From contig NZ_CP065027.1 in the NCBI RefSeq assembly GCF_015711475.1, forward strand, positions 1,178,001 to 1,242,000: a DNA stretch of 64,000 bases, read 5' to 3'. Of the stretch, positions 48,592 through 57,400 are shown one piece after another. Under the pieces are notes generated by a model. The model worked only from the letters and a program-made list of their open reading frames with translations. It was not told the origin of the DNA and searched no databases. The stretch's first letter is position 1. Every line of letters begins with the position of its first letter. The translations under genes were made by a program, and so were the position numbers. The stretch comes from Actinomyces trachealis. GTDB lineage: Bacteria; Actinomycetota; Actinomycetes; Actinomycetales; Actinomycetaceae.

Positions 48592-49167
48592 ATGGCCTCC
48601 CCAGTCACCCAGTCCCCCCGCCTCAGCATCATCGCCGGACCGACCGCCGTCGGCAAGGGCACCCTCATGGCCGAGTTGCGCCGCCGCCACCCGGACCTGT
48701 TCGTGTCCGTTTCCGCAACCACTCGCGAGCCCCGGCCCGGTGAGATCGACGGCGTGCACTACCACTTCGTCACAGATACCGAGTTTGACCGGCTCGTCGC
48801 CGCGGGCCAGATGCTTGAGTGGGCGCTGGTACACGGTGCCCACCGCTACGGCACACCCCGCAGGCCCGTAGAGGAATGCCTGGCGGCAGGCAAGCCCGTT
48901 GTGCTGGAGATTGACCTGGACGGCGCCCGCCAAGTCCGCTGCTCCATGCCTGAGGCTCAGCTGATTTTCATCGCCCCACCCAACTGGGAGGAGCTCGTCA
49001 AGCGGCTGCGGTGCCGTGGCACCGAGGACGCCACAGAACAGGAGCGGCGCCTGATTACCGCCCGCGCCGAGCTGGCCGCCGAGAGTGAGTTTGACCATCT
49101 GGTTATCAATGACACCGTGTCGCGTGCCACGGATGAACTTGAGGGCCTTATCGGACTGACACGCTAG
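48592..49167 (+). CDS. gmk: Guanylate kinase
   Basis: Phosphorylates GMP to GDP. I start at the ATG at 48592, which gives 191 residues and a normal N-terminus; the frame is open back to a GTG at 48541, but the intervening codons look non-conserved. No ribosome-binding site is clear. Walker A GPTAVGKG, SVSATTREPRPGEIDGVHYHFV for GMP binding and the C-terminal HLVINDTVSRATDEL are all present. Confidence 0.93.
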   Translation: MASPVTQSPRLSIIAGPTAVGKGTLMAELRRRHPDLFVSVSATTREPRPGEIDGVHYHFVTDTEFDRLVAAGQMLEWALVHGAHRYGTPRRPVEECLAAGKPVVLEIDLDGARQVRCSMPEAQLIFIAPPNWEELVKRLRCRGTEDATEQERRLITARAELAAESEFDHLVINDTVSRATDELEGLIGLTR

Positions 49168-49252
49168 AATCTGCCGGAGTATAGCCCCGCGAGCCAGCAA
49201 CCTGGCCCGTACAACCACCCAGCCGTAACCACCCAGAAGCGGAGCCAACCAC

Positions 49253-49654
49253 ATGCTCGGAACCTCACCCCAGCCCGAGGGCATCACCAACCCCCCGATC
49301 GACGAGTTGCTCGACAAGGTCGACTCGAAGTATGGGCTCGTGGTAGAGGCCGCTAAGCGCGCCCGCCAGATCAACACCTACAACCAGCAGCTTGAGGACA
49401 ACCAGCTTGAGTTCTTCGGCCCCCTCGTGGAGACCGAGGTGGAGGAGAAGCCTCTGGGTATTGCCCTGCGCGAGATCGCGGCAGAGAAGCTGCAGGTCAT
49501 CTCCGGTGAGGAGGCTCGCGCGCGTCGCGCCGAGATCGAGGAGGCGCGCCGCGCCGCTGAGGCCGACATGTTCGCCGACATCAACATGGACCTGCCCATG
49601 AGTGGCGCCGAGGACGCGGCCACCGCCGTCGACCTGGGTGACATCCAGTTCTGA
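49253..49654 (+). CDS. rpoZ: DNA-directed RNA polymerase omega subunit
   Basis: Small subunit that helps assemble RNA polymerase. The 133-residue protein has the omega core [28 protein letters not shown] (shown in part) followed by a helix and the actinobacterial [19 protein letters not shown]. The last 35 residues are an acidic tail. It lies 85 bases after gmk with a GAAGCGGAG site before it. gmk-rpoZ-coaBC is a conserved actinobacterial trio. Confidence 0.95.
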   Translation: MLGTSPQPEGITNPPIDELLDKVDSKYGLVVEAAKRARQINTYNQQLEDNQLEFFGPLVETEVEEKPLGIALREIAAEKLQVISGEEARARRAEIEEARRAAEADMFADINMDLPMSGAEDAATAVDLGDIQF

Positions 49655-49671
49655 GTCAAGCGGAGCCCACC

Positions 49672-50997
49672 GTGGCTGAACAGCCCGCACGCGCCGCAGA
49701 CCTGTCCCGGTCGCGGCGCGTCGTCATCGGTGTGGCAGGCTCAATCGCCGCCTACAAAGCACCCTTCGTGATCCGCGCCCTGCGCACCCAAGGGCACGAG
49801 GTGAAAGTGGTGCCAACCGAGGCAGCCCTGCGATTCATCGGGGCTCCCGCCCTGGCTGCGGTTAGTGGCGGACCAGTTACCACCGGCGTTTTTGACGACC
49901 CGGCTGCTGTGGAGCACGTGGCCATCGCTGAGTGGGCCGAGTTGGTGCTCGTAGCCCCTGCCTCCGCAGACCTGCTGGCCCGCGTCGCCGCCGGACGCGC
50001 CGATGACCTGCTCACCGCCACCATCTTGACGACGACCGCCCCCGTGGCCCTAGCCCCCGCCATGCACACGCAGATGTGGGAGGCGGCAGTCACGCGTGAG
50101 AACGTGGCCACGCTGCGTCGCCGCGGGCTGACAGTGATTGAGCCCGACGTCGGGAGACTCACCGGTGCCGATTCCGGTAAAGGACGTTTCCCGGAGCCTG
50201 AGCGTGTGGCCGCGGAGGCGCTGGCCTGCCTTGAGGGGCACGTCAGCGGGGGGGAGGTGTCTGCGCGGTCTCGGGCAGGTGCCGTAACCAATGGGGCGGC
50301 GCTGGTTGGGTGTACGGTGCTGGTGTCTGCTGGTGGCACACGTGAGCCTCTGGACCCTGTTCGCTACCTTGGTAACCGCTCCACTGGGCGGCAGGGCTGC
50401 GCCATAGCCACAGCCGTCACCCAGGCCGGGGGGCATGCCATCCTGGTGGCCGCCAACATCGAGTCGGACGTGCTCGCTTCCCTGCCAGCTGGTGTGCGCG
50501 TGGTCCCCGTGGGAACCGCCCTGGAGTTGGAGGCTGCCGTCCGCCGTGAAGGCCAGTCTGCCGACGCCGTCGTCATGACCGCTGCCGTGGCGGACTTTCG
50601 CCCCGCGCAGGCCAGCGACTCCAAGATCAAGAAGCATTCTCTGGGTGCTGGTGATGGGCCTGCTGCGCCGTTGCGCCTGGAACTGGTGGAGAACCCAGAC
50701 ATTTTGGCCAGGCTGGTCCGTGAGCCGCTGCGCCCCGGGCAGGTCATCGTTGGTTTTGCGGCTGAGACCGGTGACGATACGGGGGATGTACTGGCACATG
50801 GTGTGGCCAAGGCCCGCCGCAAAGGCGCCGACCTACTGGCCGTCAACGCGGTGGGGGAGTACCTGGGCTTTGGGGACGTGCCCAACGCCGTCGTGGTATT
50901 GGACCGCGAGGGTCAGGAGGTCGCCCGCGCCCGCGGCTCCAAGATGGACGTGGCGCGCCTCCTGGTGGAGCTGATCGCCCAGCGCCTCGTTTCCTAA
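49672..50997 (+). CDS. coaBC: Bifunctional phosphopantothenoylcysteine decarboxylase / synthase
   Basis: Two coenzyme A steps in one protein: the N-terminal CoaC flavin decarboxylase (about 15-195) with GVAGSIAAYKAPFVIRAL and LVLVAPASADLLARVAAG, and the C-terminal CoaB ligase with VLVSAGGTREPLDPVRYLGN near 223-242 and the SKIKK motif that binds CTP and substrate. Length 441 is a little longer than usual, from the N-terminal leader and the linker. GTG start, 17 bases after rpoZ. Confidence 0.95.
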   Translation: MAEQPARAADLSRSRRVVIGVAGSIAAYKAPFVIRALRTQGHEVKVVPTEAALRFIGAPALAAVSGGPVTTGVFDDPAAVEHVAIAEWAELVLVAPASADLLARVAAGRADDLLTATILTTTAPVALAPAMHTQMWEAAVTRENVATLRRRGLTVIEPDVGRLTGADSGKGRFPEPERVAAEALACLEGHVSGGEVSARSRAGAVTNGAALVGCTVLVSAGGTREPLDPVRYLGNRSTGRQGCAIATAVTQAGGHAILVAANIESDVLASLPAGVRVVPVGTALELEAAVRREGQSADAVVMTAAVADFRPAQASDSKIKKHSLGAGDGPAAPLRLELVENPDILARLVREPLRPGQVIVGFAAETGDDTGDVLAHGVAKARRKGADLLAVNAVGEYLGFGDVPNAVVVLDREGQEVARARGSKMDVARLLVELIAQRLVS

Positions 50998-51095
50998 GCG
51001 CTTGAACTAAGCAAAATGCCACCCGAGCCCCCGCCTGTTGGGAAGGCCACCTTACGCATGTATGGCTGTCAGTGGTGCATGGGTACGATCAGCAC

Positions 51096-52301
51096 GTGAC
51101 TTCCACACTGCGCCTCTTTACCTCCGAGTCGGTCACCGAGGGCCACCCGGACAAGGTTTGCGACCGCATCTCGGACGCGATTCTCGACGCCATCCTGGAG
51201 CAGGACCCAACTGCCCGCGTGGCCGTGGAGACGATGGTCACCACCGGCTTGGTGCACGTGGTTGGTGAGGTGACCACAGAGCGTGCCTATGTAGAGATCC
51301 CCCAGATCGTTCGCGATGAGATTACCCGCATTGGTTACACCTCCTCGGAGGTCTGCTTTGACGGGCGCTCCTGTGGGGTATCTGTATCTATCGGCCAGCA
51401 GTCCCCAGACATTGCCGCTGGAGTGGACAAGGCCCTAGAGGCCCGCTCGGACAGCGGCACCACGGACGAGCTGGACCTACAGGGAGCAGGCGACCAAGGC
51501 CTCATGTTTGGTTACGCCTGCACGGACACCGTCGAACTGATGCCCCTGCCGATTCACCTGGCCCACCGTCTGGCTGAGCGTCTCACCGCTGTACGTCGTC
51601 AGGGCATTGTGGAGGGCTTGCGGCCCGACGGAAAGACTCAGGTCACCATCGGCTACGACGGCGACAAGCCTGTCTCCCTGGCCAGCCTGGTGGTCTCCAC
51701 GCAGCACGATCTGGACCGCAGCCGGAGCTGGTTGCATGATGCACTGGCCACTGAGGTGGTAGCCCCCGTACTAGACGCCGAGGCCGAGGCTGGCCTGGAG
51801 TTGGACATCAAGAACATGGACCTGTTGGTTAACCCCTCCGGTCAGTTCGTCATTGGTGGTCCTGCTGGCGACGCCGGGCTGACCGGCCGCAAGATTATCG
51901 TGGACACTTACGGCGGCATGGCCCGCCATGGTGGGGGTGCCTTCAGCGGCAAGGACCCCTCCAAGGTGGACCGCTCCGCCTCCTACGCCATGCGTTGGGT
52001 GGCCAAGAACGTGGTGGCGGCAGGCCTCGCGCAGCGTTGCGAGATCCAGGTTGCCTACGCCATCGGTGCCGCCCACCCCATGGGCCTGTACGTGGAGACC
52101 TTTGGCACCAATACCGTGCCAGTCGAGCAGATCATCACCGCCGTGCAGGAGGTTTTTGACCTGCGCCCCGCGGCGATCATCCGTGACCTGGATCTACTGC
52201 GCCCCATCTACCGCAACACCAGCGCGTACGGGCACTTTGGCCGCCCAGGCTTCACCTGGGAGGCCACCGACCGGGTGGACGCCCTGCGCGCCGCGATCTG
52301 A
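51096..52301 (+). CDS. metK: S-adenosylmethionine synthase
   Basis: Makes S-adenosylmethionine from methionine and ATP. I start at GTG 51096 ([21 protein letters not shown]), at the conserved N-terminus; an in-frame GTG at 51072 adds 8 residues. 401 residues. Signatures are [28 protein letters not shown] and [17 protein letters not shown] saw no SAM riboswitch in the 98-base gap after coaBC. Confidence 0.96.
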   Translation: MTSTLRLFTSESVTEGHPDKVCDRISDAILDAILEQDPTARVAVETMVTTGLVHVVGEVTTERAYVEIPQIVRDEITRIGYTSSEVCFDGRSCGVSVSIGQQSPDIAAGVDKALEARSDSGTTDELDLQGAGDQGLMFGYACTDTVELMPLPIHLAHRLAERLTAVRRQGIVEGLRPDGKTQVTIGYDGDKPVSLASLVVSTQHDLDRSRSWLHDALATEVVAPVLDAEAEAGLELDIKNMDLLVNPSGQFVIGGPAGDAGLTGRKIIVDTYGGMARHGGGAFSGKDPSKVDRSASYAMRWVAKNVVAAGLAQRCEIQVAYAIGAAHPMGLYVETFGTNTVPVEQIITAVQEVFDLRPAAIIRDLDLLRPIYRNTSAYGHFGRPGFTWEATDRVDALRAAI

Positions 52302-52302
52302 G

Positions 52303-54342
52303 ATGAGCGTGGAGGCTGGCGAGCAGGGGACGTTGCTCGCCTCCCCAACGCTCGTAACCCGGCCGGTTCAAGGAGACGGCGTCGCCCTGCCAGTAGCCCA
52401 GGTACTCCTGGACACCCCGCTGCCGCAACTGGACCGGCTCTTCGACTACCTGGTTCCGCCAGTCTTGGACGCCGTCGCGCAGGTGGGCACCCGTGTGGCG
52501 GTGCGTTTTGGTGGCCAGGAGACACACGGCTGGATCTGGGGCCGCACTGACTCCACCAGCCACCGGGGGCGACTGGCCCCGTTGCGCCGCGTCGTCTCCG
52601 ACCTGCCTGTGCTCACCCAAGCCACCCGTACCCTGGTGGAGGCAGTCGCTACCCGCTTTGCTGGCAGCCGCGCCGACGTCGTACGGCTGGCCGTGCCACC
52701 CCGTCACCGTGGTGCCGAACTCTCTGAGCGGGATAGGCCAGCCCCCGCTCAACCGGCCTGGAACGAGCCCGAGCCCTCAGGTTGGGCTGACTATTTGGGG
52801 GGGCCGGAGTTGCTGCACCGGCTCGCCACGGGCGGTTCTCCACGCGCCACCTGGCACGTTCTACCGCATGCACGTTCCGGCCAGTCCTGGCTGGAGCTCC
52901 TGGCCTGCGCCGCCCAGGCCACCCTGTGCTCAGGCAGGGGAGTGCTGCTGCTGGTAGCCACCAACCAGCAGGCGGAAGACCTGACTCAGCAGCTAGGCGA
53001 GTTGCTGCTGGGAGAGACCGTGGTGCACCTGAGCGCGGAAGCCGGGCCAGCTGCCCGTTACCGCGCTTTCACGCGCCTGCTGCTGGGGCACGTGCGCGTC
53101 GTCGTCGGCACCCGGGCCGCTGCCTACGCCCCGGTTAAGAACCTGGGACTGGCTGCCATCTGGGACGACGGAGACGATCGCCTAGACGAACGGCGTGCCC
53201 CCTACACCCACGCGCGCCAAGTGCTGGCTCTGCGCTCCAGCATCGAGGGTGCCGGACTGCTGATCGCCGGACACACGGTGAGTGTGGAAGCCCAAGCGCT
53301 GGTGGAACGTGGCTGGGCCACGAGCCTGGTGCCCCCACGAGACTTAGTGCTGGCACACCGTCCCCGTGTAGAGGTGCCTGGCACAGCAGAGCTAGCGGCG
53401 GAGGGAGCCTCCGGTGCCGCGCGCATTCCCTCGCTGGCACACCGCACTGTGCGCGCAGCCCTGGAGGCAGGCCCGGTCCTGGTGCAGGTGCCACGCGGCG
53501 GCTACGCGCCCGTGGTCGCCTGCGAGCGTTGCCGCCAGGCCGCACGTTGCAAGTCCTGCGGCGGCCCTATCACCCTGCAAGCTGACCGGCTAGCCGCCTG
53601 CCGCTGGTGCTCCCGCCCAGTGGGACACTGGCACTGTCCCAGTTGCGGGGGACAGAGGCTACGCATGGTTGGGGTGGGCACTGTGCGCACGGCCGAGGAG
53701 CTTGCCCGCGCCTTCTCGGGGGCAACAGTCGTGGTCTCTGGCACCAAGGCATCTCACGGGGTGATCCATGCGGTTGACGCCGCACCCCGCCTGGTGGTGG
53801 CCACCCCGGGCGCCGAGCCGGTGGCTGAAGGCGGTTACCAGGCGGTGCTGCTGCTCGACGGCGCAGTGCTCTCCTCCCGACCGGAGTTGGGCGCCCAAGC
53901 GGAGGCACTACGGCGCTGGTCTAACGCAGCCGCGCTTGCCGCACCAACGGCCCGCGTGCTGCTGCTAGGCCGACCCGAGCCTGATACGGCTCAGGCGCTT
54001 GTGCGTTGGGACCAGCCCAGCTTCGCGCGCGCCCAGCTGTTGGAACGCGACCAGCTGCACCTGCCCCCGGCCTGGCGCACCGCCCGGCTTGATGGCGCAC
54101 GCGCCGCCGTGGAGGCCGTGCTGGAGGAAGCGAAGGCGGCTGGTTTTGAGACGCTCGGGCCGTCACTGATGGAAACCGGAGGAGCGGATCCGGGCACTGA
54201 GGGGCTCCGCCGGGCGCTGGTGCGCGTGCCGGTGGAGCAAGGTCGGGCGCTCGCCAATCTGCTGCGGAAGGTGACGGTACGCCGGGCCCTGGACAACCTG
54301 CCTGCTGTCAGGGTGGAACTGGACCCCACGGTGCTCTGGTGA
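52303..54342 (+). CDS. priA: PriA-like primosomal protein without helicase motifs
   Basis: Replication-restart protein homologue. The start at 52303 lies one base after the metK stop. It keeps the N-terminal DNA-binding region (VLLDTPLPQLDRLFDYLVP) and the zinc-binding cysteine set (CERC, CKSC, CRWC and CPSC) near 405-450. In the helicase core the Walker A site is absent (the position reads GRGVLLLVATNQQ) and the DEAH-type motif reads IWDDGDD. This is the known state of actinobacterial PriA and means it probably does not unwind DNA. 679 residues. Confidence 0.92.
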   Translation: MSVEAGEQGTLLASPTLVTRPVQGDGVALPVAQVLLDTPLPQLDRLFDYLVPPVLDAVAQVGTRVAVRFGGQETHGWIWGRTDSTSHRGRLAPLRRVVSDLPVLTQATRTLVEAVATRFAGSRADVVRLAVPPRHRGAELSERDRPAPAQPAWNEPEPSGWADYLGGPELLHRLATGGSPRATWHVLPHARSGQSWLELLACAAQATLCSGRGVLLLVATNQQAEDLTQQLGELLLGETVVHLSAEAGPAARYRAFTRLLLGHVRVVVGTRAAAYAPVKNLGLAAIWDDGDDRLDERRAPYTHARQVLALRSSIEGAGLLIAGHTVSVEAQALVERGWATSLVPPRDLVLAHRPRVEVPGTAELAAEGASGAARIPSLAHRTVRAALEAGPVLVQVPRGGYAPVVACERCRQAARCKSCGGPITLQADRLAACRWCSRPVGHWHCPSCGGQRLRMVGVGTVRTAEELARAFSGATVVVSGTKASHGVIHAVDAAPRLVVATPGAEPVAEGGYQAVLLLDGAVLSSRPELGAQAEALRRWSNAAALAAPTARVLLLGRPEPDTAQALVRWDQPSFARAQLLERDQLHLPPAWRTARLDGARAAVEAVLEEAKAAGFETLGPSLMETGGADPGTEGLRRALVRVPVEQGRALANLLRKVTVRRALDNLPAVRVELDPTVLW

Positions 54343-54396
54343 GCGCAACACTCAGGTGATTGAAACTGATTGGTTTATGCATATTTGAGTTAAGTC

Positions 54397-54425
54397 TTGA
54401 CAGGCGTGAGTGTTCAACCGAAGAT
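54397..54425 (+). promoter_or_regulatory. Candidate promoter of the GH101 gene
   Basis: TTGACA (54397-54402) matches the -35 consensus exactly, with GAAGAT 17 bases downstream (54420-54425) as a weak -10. The stretch before it (54352-54395) is clearly more AT-rich than the flanking genes. The 8-mer aacactca at 54347-54354 recurs inverted at 54407-54414 (tgagtgtt), bracketing the promoter. Confidence 0.5.
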
Positions 54426-54472
54426 CAACGTGACGAGGTACGTCAATCCCCACATCAGGCAAAGGAGCCCCG

Positions 54473-57400
54473 ATGAGACGACTACCGCTATCCCGCCCAA
54501 TAGCGATGCTAGGTGCGCTAGCGCTAACGATCCCCCTGGCTGCCAGCGCCGCAGCTGAACCTGCCGCACCATTAACCGCCCCCACCACGATCTCGGTACC
54601 GGGCCTGAGTGCCACAGTGGCCGCTGACTTCCCCCAGGTGGTCAGCTACCAGGTGGGCACCAGCCAGCTTGGCGGCCGCACAGACACAGTCCGCCAGGTT
54701 CTGGTCGACGGGAACGCCCGGGCTGTCCAGTCCGTTGCCAGCACCCGCAGTTCTGACACCAAAGTCACCTACCAGGTCACCCTAGATGCAGGAGCCAGCT
54801 TTGAGGCAGAGATCCTGGTGGACACCGTCGCCTCCCACGCGGACGGCACCCAGAACGTCACTCGCCCCACACTGACCTTCCGCATCACCAAGCTCATTGG
54901 CGGACACACGATTGAGATCCCAGGCCAAAGTCTGGTATCCGTCTCCGCTAAGGACGCTGGGGCAGCATTCGCCGCCGCCACCACCGGCACCGCTCGTGGC
55001 GCCAAGGCTGACGATCCCAATGCCGGAGTGCAGGACACCTTCGGGCAGATTACTGACAGCACCTCGCTGGACCAGGAGGCTCGGAACTCCGCCTACCTGT
55101 TCCTGAACACCAGCCAGGTTGCCGTCGGCCTGGAGACCAACGCGACGCCTGACGTAGTCCACGGTGCGAACGCCAACAGCAACGGCCGCTGGAGCCGACA
55201 GGTGGTCGCGGGCGCCGACGGCACCCCCACACTTACTGCCAGAGCAGGGGAATGGACCTACCGTTCCGCCGCCGCCACCGACGCGATCGGTGACGAGCAG
55301 CGCCCCTACGCCACCCTGGTCTTTGCCGGAGACGCCAACTCGTCCGGCAACGTTGACTGGCAGGATGCTGCCGTCGCCTACGCCGACGTGGCCGAGCCGG
55401 TGCGCGGTGCCGCTGAGAACGCCAAGCACGTCATTACCCATATCCCCTTTAACTTCGCCTCTCAGGCCACCCACCCCTTCCTGCGCACCGCCGACGACGT
55501 CAAGCGCATCGGCCTGGCCACCGACAACCTGGGCCAGCGCGTCATGTTGAAAGGCTACGAGTCTGAGGGCCATGACTCTGCCCACCCCGACTACGCCTCC
55601 AACGTGAACAACCGGGCGGGTGGAGCCCAGGACCTCAAGACCCTGTTCGACGCGACCAGCGACGTGAACGCCATCTATGGCATCCACGTCAACACCACCG
55701 AGGCTTACCCCGACGCCCAGAGCTTCAGCACCTTGGACTTCACCGGTCTGCCTGGCTGGGACTGGCTGGGTAAGTCCTACTACATCGACCAGCGCCACGA
55801 CCTGGGCAAGGGCAAGGTCACTAGCCGCTTCCAGGCGCTGCGCGACGAGTTCCCTCTGGCCAGCTACCCGTCCTTCCGCTGGATCTACATCGATGTCTAC
55901 TACGGCTCCGGCTGGACCTCCGACCGTCTGGGTCAGGAGCTCAACAAGCAGGGCTGGGAGGTCGGATCCGAGTGGTCCGACAAGTTCGAGCGCCACTCCG
56001 TGTGGTCCCACTGGTCCAATGACGAGAACTATGGCGGCGCCTCCCTCAAGGGCCTGAACTCCGAGGTCATCCGCTTTATTGACAACGCCAACAAGGACAC
56101 CTGGAACCCGGACGTGGCCCTGGGCTACCCGCAGGTCGTCGAGTTCGAGGGCTGGACCGGGCACCAGGACCAGCGGGCCTTCTACGCCAACGTCTGGGGC
56201 AACAACCTGCCCGCCAAGTTCATCCAGGCCTCCCGCCTGATGCGTCATGAGACCGAGGCGGTGGGCGCGGCCACCAAACACATTTGGACCACCTCCAACG
56301 GCACCGTCGCCAGCGGCACCACCGCCGTCACCAACCAGACCGCCGGTGACTCGGTGGCCGGGCAGATCCGCACCGACATGGCCGCGAGCCGCGAGATCAG
56401 CTACGACGGCGCCACCGTGCTGCGTGGCAACAGCTACCTGCTGCCCTGGACGGACAATGGCACCAAGGATGGCGCACCACGCCTGTACTACTACAACCCG
56501 GATGGTGGGGAGAGCACCTGGCAGCTGACCCGTGCTTTCGCCGGCCAGACTTCGCTAGCGCTCTACCGCCTCACCGATCAGGGCAAGCGCAAGATCAGCG
56601 ACCTGCCTGTCAGCGGCGGTTCGGTGACGATCCCCGCTAGCGTCTACGACGATGTGGCCGCAGGCGACCGCGCCTCTACCGCCTTCGTGCTCTACCCCTC
56701 GACTACCCCAGCGGTCGCCGCTGCCCCACAGTGGGGTGCCGGCACCGTCTTCACCGACCCCGGATTCAATGCCGGGGACCTGAAGGCATACACCACCACC
56801 GGTAACGTGACCGCCACCCGTGACTCCCAGAACGACCCGATCGCCCAGATCGACAACGCTGAAGGTTCACTTGCCCAGAGCTTCACCCTGGACAAGGGCA
56901 CCTATGAGGGCTCCGCCTGGGTGGAGATCGGCAACGGCACTGCCCAACGTGAGGTGACTGTCTCCGCCACCGGCAAGGGCGTAGGCGCCGCTGGCTCTCA
57001 GACCGGCCAGGACACCAGTACGGCCACCGCAGAACAGCCTGTCACAGTGGCTTTCGAGGACTTTGAGAATGTCCCGCAAGGCTGGGGACCCTTCGTCAAG
57101 GGTAACGCCGGTCGCTCCACCGACCCACGCACTGTGCTGGCGCCCCTCAACGCGCCCTACACGCAGCAGGGCTGGAGGACTCCAAACGGCCGTGTGAAGG
57201 CCACTGACGACGTCATTGGTGGGCACTGGTCCCTGAAGTCCCACTCCGAGAACGGGGGCTTGGTCTACCGGACCGTGCCACAGACCGTGGACTTCAAGGT
57301 CGGGCACCGCTACCGCGTTTCCTTCGACTACGAGAACGCCGTCGCTGGTCCCTACCAGTGGGTCACCGCCTACGACAGCCTCGGCGCGAGGGGCGTCCGC

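Noticed and set aside
50998..51095. SAM riboswitch before metK
   Set aside because: No conserved core or plausible multi-helix fold was visible in the short gap.
54352..54395. Phage attachment site in the AT-rich stretch
   Set aside because: No tRNA, integrase or direct repeat accompanies it; it is better explained as a promoter region.
54782..56281. 499-codon minus-strand open frame within the GH101 gene
   Set aside because: Val/Gly-rich antisense of a gene with a complete GH101 catalytic domain; no recognisable motif.
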